Origin: Pseudomonas violetae
Lineage (GTDB): Bacteria; Pseudomonadota; Gammaproteobacteria; Pseudomonadales; Pseudomonadaceae
Assembly: GCF_023072615.1 (NCBI RefSeq)
Contig: NZ_JAKNRW010000023.1
Location: forward strand, 19,357-83,356
Direction of reading: 5' to 3'
DNA length: 64,000 bases
Within the stretch, counting starts at the first letter, position 1. Each line of letters starts with the position of its first letter. The position numbers and the translations under genes are program-made. Of the stretch, positions 27,378 to 34,665 are shown piece by piece. The notes beneath the pieces were generated by a model, which did not search any database, was not told the DNA's origin, and was given only the letters and a program-made list of their open reading frames with translations.

Positions 27378-27862
27378 TTATCACCTACGAAAGCGTGCGC
27401 GATTTTCTCTACCGCGAAGCGCGCTACCTCGACGACCGCCAGTGGGATGAGTGGCTGGAACTGTACGCGCCGGACGCCACCTTCTGGATGCCTTCCTGGG
27501 ACGACAACGACGAACTGACCGAAGACCCGCAGCGGGAAATCTCGCTGATCTGGTACGGCAATCGCACCGGCCTTGAAGACCGGGTGTTCCGTATCAAGAC
27601 CGAACGTTCCAGCGCCAGCGTGCCGGACACCCGCACCTCGCACAACCTCAGCAACATCGAGCTGCTGGAACAGGCCGACGGTGTCTGCAAGGTGCGCTTC
27701 AACTGGCACACCCTGAGCTTTCGCTACAAAACCGTCGACAGCTATTTCGGCAGCAGTTTCTACACCCTGGACATGCGCGGTGAAAACCCGCTGATCAAGG
27801 CCAAGAAAGTGATCCTGAAGAACGACTATGTTCGTCAGGTCATTGATGTCTACCATTTGTGA
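27374..27862 (+). CDS. benB: Benzoate 1,2-dioxygenase small (beta) subunit BenB
   Basis: The product has 162 residues, the normal beta-subunit length, with FLYREARYLDDRQWDEWLEL near the N-terminus and FSYRYKT-like FNWHTLSFRYKTVDSYFGS later. It is the structural subunit of the alpha3beta3 oxygenase. Its ATG overlaps the benA stop. Confidence 0.96.
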   Translation: MIITYESVRDFLYREARYLDDRQWDEWLELYAPDATFWMPSWDDNDELTEDPQREISLIWYGNRTGLEDRVFRIKTERSSASVPDTRTSHNLSNIELLEQADGVCKVRFNWHTLSFRYKTVDSYFGSSFYTLDMRGENPLIKAKKVILKNDYVRQVIDVYHL

Positions 27863-27872
27863 GGCCGTCGCC

Positions 27873-28886
27873 ATGACACATTCCATCGCGTTCAATTTCG
27901 AAGACGGCGTCACCCGGTTCATCGACGCCAATCCAGGTGAAACCGTGGCCGACGCCGCTTACCGCCAGGGCATCAACATCCCGCTGGACTGCCGCGACGG
28001 CGCCTGCGGTACCTGCAAGTGTTTTGCCGAAGCCGGTCGTTATGACCTGGGCGAGGAATACATTGATGACGCCTTGACTGCTGACGAAGCCGAGCAGGGC
28101 TTTGTCCTCACCTGCCAGATGCGCGCCCAGAGCGATTGCGTGGTCCGGGTGCCGGCCTCTTCGGATGTCTGTCGCACTCGGCAGGCCAGTTTTGAAGCAA
28201 CCATCAGCGCCGTGCGCCAGCTGTCCGACAGCACCATCGTGCTGTCGATCAAGGGCGAGTCCCTGAGCAAGCTGGCGTTTCTGCCGGGGCAGTATGTGAA
28301 TCTGGGGGTCCCGGGCAGTACGCAGACCCGAGCCTATTCCTTCAGCTCGCTGCAGCGTGATGGCGAAGTGAGCTTCCTGATTCGCAATGTGCCAGGGGGA
28401 CTGATGAGCAGTTTTCTCACCGGCATGGCCAAGGCCGGCGACAGCATGAGCCTGGCCGGACCATTGGGCAGCTTCTACCTGCGCGATATCCGTCGCCCTT
28501 TATTGCTGCTGGCTGGCGGCACGGGGCTGGCGCCATTTACTGCGATGCTGGAGAAGATCGCCGAGCAGGGCAGTGAGCATCCGTTGCACCTGATCTATGG
28601 TGTCACCCATGATTTTGACCTGGTAGAACTCGATCGCCTTGAAGCCTTCACCGCGCGTATCCCCAACTTCACCTATAGCGCCTGCGTGGCCAGCCCTGAC
28701 AGCCAGCACCGGCTCAAGGGCTACGTGACCCAGCACATCGAACCACGGCATTTGAACGATGGTGACGTCGACGTCTACCTGTGCGGCCCGCCACCGATGG
28801 TCGAGGCGGTCAGCCAATACATTCGTGAACAAGGCATCGCGCCGGTCAACTTCTACTACGAGAAATTCGCCGCCAGCGCGGCCTGA
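27873..28886 (+). CDS. benC: Benzoate 1,2-dioxygenase electron-transfer component BenC
   Basis: The product has 337 residues. The N-terminal plant-type ferredoxin has cysteines in CRDGACGTC and LTCQM. A flavin domain follows with RAYSFSS (FAD binding). The NADH domain has LLLAGGTGLAPF and YLCGPPPMV. It passes electrons from NADH to BenAB. The ATG at 27873 is chosen; it lies 10 bp after benB. Confidence 0.96.
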   Translation: MTHSIAFNFEDGVTRFIDANPGETVADAAYRQGINIPLDCRDGACGTCKCFAEAGRYDLGEEYIDDALTADEAEQGFVLTCQMRAQSDCVVRVPASSDVCRTRQASFEATISAVRQLSDSTIVLSIKGESLSKLAFLPGQYVNLGVPGSTQTRAYSFSSLQRDGEVSFLIRNVPGGLMSSFLTGMAKAGDSMSLAGPLGSFYLRDIRRPLLLLAGGTGLAPFTAMLEKIAEQGSEHPLHLIYGVTHDFDLVELDRLEAFTARIPNFTYSACVASPDSQHRLKGYVTQHIEPRHLNDGDVDVYLCGPPPMVEAVSQYIREQGIAPVNFYYEKFAASAA

Positions 28887-28900
28887 GCCATACCGCTCAC

Positions 28901-29019
28901 CCTGTAGAAGCGAGCTTGCTCCGGGCGGCGTTCCGACGATGGACTCCAGAGCGCCGCGTGCATCCAGGCTGCCCGCGTCATCGTTAATCACCATCGCGAG
29001 CAAGCTCGCTCCTACAAGG
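28901..29019. repeat. Inverted REP pair between benC and benD
   Basis: CTGTAGAAGCGAGCTTGCTC near 28902 and GCGAGCAAGCTCGCTCCTAC near 28995 are inverted REP copies about 75 bp apart. They lie inside what should be one ben operon, in the 185-bp benC-benD gap. Confidence 0.82.
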
Positions 29020-29071
29020 ACGTGTTTCGTCCGGTAGGGCTCAGAACCGCATCTGACGTATCGAGGTACAC

Positions 29072-29839
29072 ATGAACAGATTCCACGAAAAAGTCGCACT
29101 GATCACCGGCGCCGCCCAAGGCATCGGCCGGCGTGTCGCCGAACGCATGGCGGCCGAAGGTGCGCGGCTGATCCTGGTCGACCGCTCCGAGCTGGTGTTC
29201 GAGCTGCAACAGCAACTGGGCCAGGACAGCTTTGCGCTGACCGCCGATCTTGAGCAATACAGCGAATGCGATCGTGTGATGCAGGCCGCCGTTGAGCGTT
29301 TCGGTCGCCTCGACATCCTGATCAACAACGTCGGCGGCACCCTCTGGGCCAAGCCATTCGAGCACTACCAAGCGTCACAGATCGAAGCCGAAGTGCGACG
29401 CTCGCTGTTTCCAACGCTGTGGTGCTGCCATGCCGCACTGCCGTTCATGCTGGAGCAGGGCAGTGGGGCGATCGTCAATGTCTCCTCCATTGCTACTCGC
29501 AGCATCAACCGTGTGCCCTACGGTGCGGCGAAGGGCGGGGTGAACGCATTGACCGCGTGCCTGGCGTTCGAAACTGCCGGGCGTGGCATTCGGGTCAATG
29601 CCACCGCGCCTGGCGGCACCGAGGCGCCGCCACGGGTCATCCCACGCAATAGTGCCGAACAGAGTGCAGAAGAGAAGGTGTGGTACCAGCAGATCGTCGA
29701 CCAGACGCTCGATAGCAGCTTGATGAAGCGCTACGGCACGCTTGATGAGCAGGCTGGCGCTATTCTGTTTCTGGCCAGCGACGAAGCCTCCTACATTACC
29801 GGCATGATTATGCCGGTGGGTGGCGGCGACCAGGGCTGA
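29072..29839 (+). CDS. benD: cis-dihydrodiol carboxylate dehydrogenase BenD
   Basis: The product has 255 residues of the classical short-chain dehydrogenase family. The NAD site is LITGAAQGIGRRVA and the catalytic motif is YGAAK with a preceding Ser in NVSSIATRS. It oxidises and decarboxylates the benzoate dihydrodiol to catechol. The C-terminus has the usual ASDEASYITGMIMPVGGGD. It is the last ben gene here; no benK, benE or benF transporter follows. Confidence 0.94.
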   Translation: MNRFHEKVALITGAAQGIGRRVAERMAAEGARLILVDRSELVFELQQQLGQDSFALTADLEQYSECDRVMQAAVERFGRLDILINNVGGTLWAKPFEHYQASQIEAEVRRSLFPTLWCCHAALPFMLEQGSGAIVNVSSIATRSINRVPYGAAKGGVNALTACLAFETAGRGIRVNATAPGGTEAPPRVIPRNSAEQSAEEKVWYQQIVDQTLDSSLMKRYGTLDEQAGAILFLASDEASYITGMIMPVGGGDQG

Positions 29840-29888
29840 GGTATTGACCGACAAGGCTGCAACGCCAGTGTCACAAGACTGATCAACC

Positions 29889-30251
29889 TTACAGGCGACG
29901 CTGGAACGCTTTGATGATGCGCAGCGTGGCATCGTTGGTGCTGAGATTGTGCACCGAATTCAGTGGATGCCAGATGCACTCGACTATTTCATTGGCCGGT
30001 CGGGCGACCTCGTAATCCACCACCGATGCTTCGTACACATGGTGGCAGGTAGCGCCTGACTCCAGCTCCATGACGTAGAGAAGGTCGTCGACCCCCAGGC
30101 TGGTTTCTTCCTGGAGCTCACGTATGGCTGCGTCGGCAATGGTCTCACCTGGCTCCACTTTGCCTCCGGGCAAGGCCCAGCGACATCCGTACTTGCGTAC
30201 CAGGAGTACGTGGCGGTCCTGCTCGCAGATGACGGTTGCGCGTACTTTCAT
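29889..30251 (-). CDS. Nudix hydrolase
   Basis: The product has 120 residues. The Nudix box is complete: GGKVEPGETIADAAIRELQE followed by ETSL, matching GX5EX7REUXEEXGU with the usual final variation. The substrate cannot be told. It starts with ATG at 30251 and shares a 204-bp divergent region with the next small gene; a Pho-box-like sequence lies 20 bp upstream of its start. Confidence 0.9.
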   Translation of the reverse strand: MKVRATVICEQDRHVLLVRKYGCRWALPGGKVEPGETIADAAIRELQEETSLGVDDLLYVMELESGATCHHVYEASVVDYEVARPANEIVECIWHPLNSVHNLSTNDATLRIIKAFQRRL

Positions 30252-30270
30252 GCTCTATCCAAATGCTGGG

Positions 30271-30288
30271 CTGTCACAATAATGTCAT
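30271..30288 (+). promoter_or_regulatory. Possible Pho box
   Basis: CTGTCACAATAATGTCAT has the 7-4-7 layout of a PhoB site (CTGTCAT-N4-CTGTCAT) with 12 of 14 arm bases matching. It lies in the divergent region between the Nudix gene and the small gene at 30456; a weak -10 (CAATAG, 30296-30301) follows. A prediction only. Confidence 0.4.
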
Positions 30289-30455
30289 AAAGTTGCAATA
30301 GTCAGGCCGTGCAGCGCGGGTTTCAGATGGTTGGAGCCCGGGAGGGGGGTAAAAGTGCAATCGCTGACGTCGCGACGTCTGGTCAGCACGATCGCCGGAG
30401 GCAGGTGTAAGGTAGACAGGTCAATCCTGGATACGATGCAGCAATGGAGGTTGTC

Positions 30456-30647
30456 ATGAGTGTACCGATGCTGAACAAGATGCATATGAACGGTTACGAC
30501 GTACTCAGCGTGAACAATGGTCCTTGGCGTGTCTGCACCAAAGGGGACCGTCTCGGCGCGTTTGCCAGTCGGGAAGAGGCATTGGCCTTTGCGGCCTCTT
30601 TGCCCGGCTATCGCGACAGATCGCCCAGACCGGCAAATAAACAGTAA
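30456..30647 (+). CDS. Small protein, possibly DUF2188-like
   Basis: The product has 63 residues from the ATG at 30456, which has a strong GGAGG 7 bp upstream; the ATG at 30444 is less likely. The core YDVLSVNNGPWRVCTKGDRL followed by FASREEALAFA resembles the strand-strand-helix layout of DUF2188 stress-associated small proteins. The match is from pattern, so the family is uncertain. A perfect 14-bp palindrome lies 77 bp upstream (30366-30379). Confidence 0.6.
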   Translation: MSVPMLNKMHMNGYDVLSVNNGPWRVCTKGDRLGAFASREEALAFAASLPGYRDRSPRPANKQ

Positions 30648-30663
30648 CTTCTTACCGTCATAC

Positions 30664-30693
30664 GGTGGCGAGGGAGCTCGCTCCCTCTCCACC
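30664..30693. repeat. REP-like hairpin, convergent gap
   Basis: GGTGGCGAGGGAGCTCGCTC followed by CCTCTCCACC contains the palindrome GAGGGAGCTCGCTCCCTC, with partly pairing outer arms. It lies in the convergent gap between the 30456 and 30702 genes and may serve both as a transcript end. Confidence 0.65.
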
Positions 30694-30701
30694 TGTGCCA
30701 A

Positions 30702-30941
30702 TCAGTGAGCCTGGTTGCGCGTGATGGCCTTGGCCTTCACTTCAACGGCATACTGCGCCAGGCGTTCTTCATCCCCCTGGAGGACTTCACACAGTCGCTT
30801 TGCCGCCTTGGCGTCCACCTCGTTGCCCGCCTGCAGCAATTGCTCGGCAATGCGCAAAAGCTCGACTGCCGACCAGCGCAGGTCAGAGGCGACACCCTGC
30901 AAGTCCCGCCGAAGTTGCTGTTCCGATTCGTTAAGCCACAT
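30702..30941 (-). CDS. Small helical protein, unknown
   Basis: The product has 79 residues, almost all helix-forming, with heptad-like spacing (LNESEQQLRRDLQGVASDLR, ELLRIAEQLL). The start is the ATG at 30941, which has a perfect GGAGGT 5 bp upstream; the longer frame to 31055 lacks such a site. No family is recognised. It looks cytoplasmic and possibly coiled-coil. Confidence 0.65.
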   Translation of the reverse strand: MWLNESEQQLRRDLQGVASDLRWSAVELLRIAEQLLQAGNEVDAKAAKRLCEVLQGDEERLAQYAVEVKAKAITRNQAH

Positions 30942-31090
30942 GCTGACCTCCTGCAATAATTCTTCGTTTCGAAATACTAGACCCTTTTCACTGCGGGGGA
31001 AGTCGAGCGGGCAATCATGAGCTTTTGTGTATCGAATGGATGTCTGCGCCGCCACGCGCTACATTTTCCTTTTAAACGAAGGAAAGCCTC

Positions 31091-31426
31091 ATGCGGATGC
31101 TAATCGCTGGAATCGTACTGGCGTCACTGGCGGGTTGCTCGTTGCCCGCTTCCGTCGTGCCGGGTGAACCGAACGTCAGCAAGTACAGCGAGAAGCCGCC
31201 CAAGGAGTACGCCGCGTGCGTCTTGCCGTTATGGCAGAAGGAAGTATCGGCCACCCGCCAGGCCTCGATCTCCAACGGCTACCGGATCAATGCTCCCGGT
31301 ATGATTAGCGCGGACGAGATCCTCGATATCGTGAAGAACAAGGACGGCAGTCGCGTGTCCCTGTATCAGGGGCCACCCTGGGCCAAATCGGGTGCACTGC
31401 GTCAGGCTGTGCGCGACTGCCTGTAG
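31091..31426 (+). CDS. Small putative lipoprotein
   Basis: The product has 111 residues. A short signal peptide ends in the lipobox LASLAGC (Cys16). The mature part holds two more cysteines (CVLP and DCL at the end) that could form a disulfide. AAGGAAAG lies upstream of the ATG. The family is not recognised; it is probably envelope-anchored. Confidence 0.7.
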   Translation: MRMLIAGIVLASLAGCSLPASVVPGEPNVSKYSEKPPKEYAACVLPLWQKEVSATRQASISNGYRINAPGMISADEILDIVKNKDGSRVSLYQGPPWAKSGALRQAVRDCL

Positions 31427-31445
31427 TCTTCAGCCGCGCTTGTGT

Positions 31446-31730
31446 TCAGTCGCTGATGTCGGTCAGCGGTATGCCTTGAGGGCTGGGGCTTTTCCTGTCC
31501 CGCCGATCATTGATCCAGGTGTCCACCTGCTCGGAGAATTCTGCCGGGGCCTTGCGCCCGACTTTCCTCGCGAGATCAAAAATGGTCTGCTGGGCCAGTG
31601 CTTCTTCCATGCGCTTTTGCGCCACCAGCATGGCGCCGTGCACTGAACAGTGGCCATCCAGCGCCCAGTCGGGCGCATTCCCTTCGAATAAAGCACAGCG
31701 CCCGCGTATTTCCTTGCAGTCGAATATGGG
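31446..31730 (-). pseudogene. Conserved-looking ORF without a start codon (5' truncated)
   Basis: The frame reads PIFDCKEIRGRCALFEG, NAPDWALDGHCSVHGAML, then RMEEALAQQTIFDLARKVGR and ends ISD-stop at 31446. It looks coding across all 94 codons. It begins right after an in-frame TAA (31731-31733) and has no ATG until residue 34; GTG at 31643 has no ribosome-binding site. I read it as the remainder of a gene whose start was lost. The family is unknown. Confidence 0.45.
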
Positions 31731-31743
31731 TTACCGGAATGCG

Positions 31744-32667
31744 GCGGGCGCCCAGCAGCTGTGCAGCTAAGACAAACTCGTGCTGGCCACGGGCAGCCGT
31801 CTGGCGCGACCGAGCACGGCGGGGGTGAACGAACACGCTTTTGATGTCGACCAGATCGAACAGGCCGTGCGCCTGGAACAACACCTCAAATGCCTCGCCG
31901 ACCGACCGGACAGCGCCGCGCGCAATACCGTGGTGGTGGCGGGCGGTGGCTTCACCCGGATTGAAACGGCGACTGAGATGCCCGCCCGGCTGCGCGCCAT
32001 TCTGGGTAACGCGGCGGACATCAAGGTAATCATCGTTGATCGCGGCGAGAAAATTGGCGCGTCGATGGGTGCCGACATCAGCGTTTCTATCGCTGAAGCG
32101 AGCGCCGAGGTGGGTGTGGAGTGGCGCTTGAAGTCGTCGGTGACCGGCGTCGATGCCAGCGGAGTGACCTTGGCCGATGGGCAGCGCATTGAAACCAGCA
32201 CCGTGATCTGGACCACTGGTGTGCATGCCAGCTCGTTAACCGAACAGATCCCCGGCGAGCGCGATGCCTTGGGCCGCCTGCACGTGGACAGCCATCTGAA
32301 AGTGATCGGCCAGGACGACATCTTTGCCACTGGCGATGTGGCCTACGCGGCCTCCGATGACATCGGCAACCACGCCCTTATGACCTGCCAGCACGCCATC
32401 GTCCTTGGTCGTCACGCCCGCAACAACGTCGCCGCGCAAATGCTCGGGGTTGCCCCGACGCCTTACAGCCAGCCCAAGTACGTGACCTGCCTGGACCTCG
32501 GGGCCTGGGGCGCGGTGTACACCGAAGGGTGGGATCGCCAGGTCAAACTGGTTCGCCAGGAAGGCAAAGCGCTGAAGACACAGATCAACACCCAGTGGTT
32601 CTATCCGCCAGCGGCCAATCGTGAAACCGCTTGGGCCGCCGCCGATCCGCTGATCCCGATTGCCTGA
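31744..32667 (+). pseudogene. 5'-truncated FAD-dependent NADH dehydrogenase-like gene
   Basis: From 31771 the frame reads DKLVLATGSRLARP, then NTVVVAGGGFTRIETATEMP, VIWTTGVHASSL and DIFATGDVAY, as in type II NADH dehydrogenase-like oxidoreductases. The whole N-terminal FAD-binding fold, about 100 residues, is absent. Upstream, AQQLCS still looks homologous but is cut by TAA at 31768-31770, where relatives have Tyr. In the NAD motif the usual GGGFTG is GGGFTR. A GTG start at 31780 could give a 295-residue product, but it could not bind FAD normally. Confidence 0.7.
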
Positions 32668-32742
32668 TTCCCTGCATCGAGCTCCTATGCGGCCGGAGGT
32701 CTGAAACGTTTGCCAATGTGAAATAATATGTGTAAATTTTCA

Positions 32743-32766
32743 TGAAATTTTGATAAAAAAATTTCA
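32743..32766. promoter_or_regulatory. AT-rich inverted repeat, candidate operator
   Basis: TGAAATTTT (32743-32751) and AAAATTTCA (32758-32766) form a perfect 9-bp inverted repeat with a 6-base spacer, 10 bp before the oxidase ATG. An adjoining TTTCATGAAA palindrome overlaps it. It is a candidate site for the XRE-cupin regulator encoded two genes later. Confidence 0.5.
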
Positions 32767-32776
32767 CGAGGTCTGC

Positions 32777-34066
32777 ATGTTTCACCAATCCCCTCAGCAT
32801 GTCGCCAGCTATTACGCCCACACCTGCGCCGATCGGCTGGTGAACCGCGATCCGCTGGTGGGCGAGCAGGACACCGAGGTGCTGATCATCGGGGCTGGTT
32901 TCAGCGGTTTGCACACGGCCTTGCGCCTGGCCCTGGCCGGCAAGCGCGTGACCTTGCTGGAAGCCAGTCGTGTGGCCTGGGCAGCGTCCGGGCGCAATGG
33001 TGGGCAGGCCATTCTTGGCTGGTCTTGCGACATGCCGCCGCTGGAGGCCGCTTTGGGGCACGAGCGCGCGCGACGCCTGTGGGACAGCATGCGCTGGGCA
33101 GCGAGGGAACTGCGTGATCTGCCCGGTCGGCATTATTTCGACTGTGATTACCGGCCCGGTCATCTCTGGACCTCGGTCATGCCGCGACGGGTAAGCCTGC
33201 TCACGGACTGGCAACACGAGGCCAGCCACAAATGGGGCCACGACGCCTTGCAGTTCATTCCCCGGGCAGAGTTACCGAACTGGGTGGCGAGTGACCGTTA
33301 CCAGGCCGGCCTGTTCGATCCCGAGGGCGGACACCTCAACCCGTTGAAACTGGCACTGGGCCTGGCCGCCGCCATCGAGCGCGCCGGCGGCCGTATTCAT
33401 GAGCAGAGCAAGGCCCTGGAATATCGCCAGGAGCGCGGCGGGTATGTGGTCACCACCGAACGTGGGCGCATTCGTGCCGATGTGCTGGTGCTGGCGTGCA
33501 ATGCGTACCTTGATCAACTGGATCCGCAGCTGTCGAGTTGCGTGCTGCCGGTCGGTACCTATCAGGTTGCAACCGCACCGCTGGCGGAGCAGCAGGCCAT
33601 CGCACTGCTGCCGCGCAATGTATGCGTGACCGACAATCAATTCGTGCTCGATTACTTTCGCCGCACGCCGGATCACCGCCTGCTGTTCGGCGGCGGCTGT
33701 ACCTACCTGGGCGGCATGCCCAAGGACATTGCCGCCGCGACCCGACCCTTCCTGGAGCGGGTATTTCCCCAACTCAAGGGAGTGGAGCTGGAGTTCTCCT
33801 GGGGCGGGCATATCGACCTGACCCTCAAGCGCACGCCCGACATCGGTCGCCGGGGAGCACTCTATTGGCTGCAGGGCTATTCCGGCCACGGCGTGCTGCC
33901 GACACTGGCGGGCGCCCGCGCGGTGTCCGACGCGATACTGGGCCAGCCCGACGACCTTGCATTGTATCAAGGCCTGGTCAACGAACGTTTCCCCGGCGGA
34001 AAATACCTGGCCGCGCCGCTGGAAGCCGTGGGCAAGGCCTGGTATCGACTGCGCGACAGCCTGTGA
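32777..34066 (+). CDS. DAO-family flavin oxidase, gamma-glutamylputrescine oxidase-like (PuuB)
   Basis: The product has 429 residues. The N-terminal FAD motif is VLIIGAGFSGLHTALRLALAG, followed by a glutamate (LLEAS). The ASGRNGGQAILGWS segment and the late YWLQGYSGHGVLPTLAG are characteristic of PuuB/OrdL-type enzymes. They oxidise gamma-glutamylated amines to an aldehyde, ammonia and peroxide. The ATG at 32777 has GAGGT 6 bp upstream; a TTG at 32750 is less likely. It is the first gene of a three-gene run. Confidence 0.85.
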   Translation: MFHQSPQHVASYYAHTCADRLVNRDPLVGEQDTEVLIIGAGFSGLHTALRLALAGKRVTLLEASRVAWAASGRNGGQAILGWSCDMPPLEAALGHERARRLWDSMRWAARELRDLPGRHYFDCDYRPGHLWTSVMPRRVSLLTDWQHEASHKWGHDALQFIPRAELPNWVASDRYQAGLFDPEGGHLNPLKLALGLAAAIERAGGRIHEQSKALEYRQERGGYVVTTERGRIRADVLVLACNAYLDQLDPQLSSCVLPVGTYQVATAPLAEQQAIALLPRNVCVTDNQFVLDYFRRTPDHRLLFGGGCTYLGGMPKDIAAATRPFLERVFPQLKGVELEFSWGGHIDLTLKRTPDIGRRGALYWLQGYSGHGVLPTLAGARAVSDAILGQPDDLALYQGLVNERFPGGKYLAAPLEAVGKAWYRLRDSL

Positions 34067-34091
34067 ACTGCACCATTTCCGGAGCCTTCAG

Positions 34092-34646
34092 ATGGACATG
34101 CAAGAAGAGATATCGGCGCTGGCAATCCTGATCCAGGACCTGCGCAAACACAAAAAGTACACGCTCAAGGAGCTGGCGGACAAAATCGGCCGCTCGGTGG
34201 GTTTCCTTTCCCAGGTCGAGCGCGGGTTGTCCCGCCCGACAGTGGCAGACCTGACGGCCATCAGCGAAACCCTCGGCGTGCCCACCACCTATTTCTACAG
34301 CCTGCCCAAACCCATGGCGCTGCCCTGGGTCACGCGCCCGGACGAACGTCGCACCCTGTATTACGCCGATGGCATTACCGACATCCTGGTCTCGCCGAAA
34401 ATGCGCGCCTCGTTTTCGATGCTCGAGAGCCGGCTGGAACCAGGGGCAAGCAGCGGCGAGCGGCACATGAACGACAGCTCGGAGCAGGGTGGTTACGTAC
34501 TCGAAGGCGAGCTGACGTTGTGGCTCGATGACGCGCAGCCCGTAACGCTGCGAACCGGCGACAGCTTTCAACTGGCCAGTCACACCCATTGTCGCTACGG
34601 CAATCTTGGTGACCGGCTTACCCGCGTGCTCTGGGTCTACACCTGA
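34092..34646 (+). CDS. XRE-cupin regulator (PuuR-like)
   Basis: The product has 184 residues. The helix-turn-helix is at about 14-68 (KYTLKELADKIGRSVGFLSQ, VERGLSRPTVADLTAISETL) and a cupin domain follows (LEPGASSGERHM; GYVLEGELTLWLDD). This resembles PuuR, which senses putrescine-type ligands. It lies between the oxidase and ligase genes, 25 and 19 bp away, and probably controls the run. Confidence 0.85.
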   Translation: MDMQEEISALAILIQDLRKHKKYTLKELADKIGRSVGFLSQVERGLSRPTVADLTAISETLGVPTTYFYSLPKPMALPWVTRPDERRTLYYADGITDILVSPKMRASFSMLESRLEPGASSGERHMNDSSEQGGYVLEGELTLWLDDAQPVTLRTGDSFQLASHTHCRYGNLGDRLTRVLWVYT

Positions 34647-34665
34647 TAAAACAACAAGGAACACA

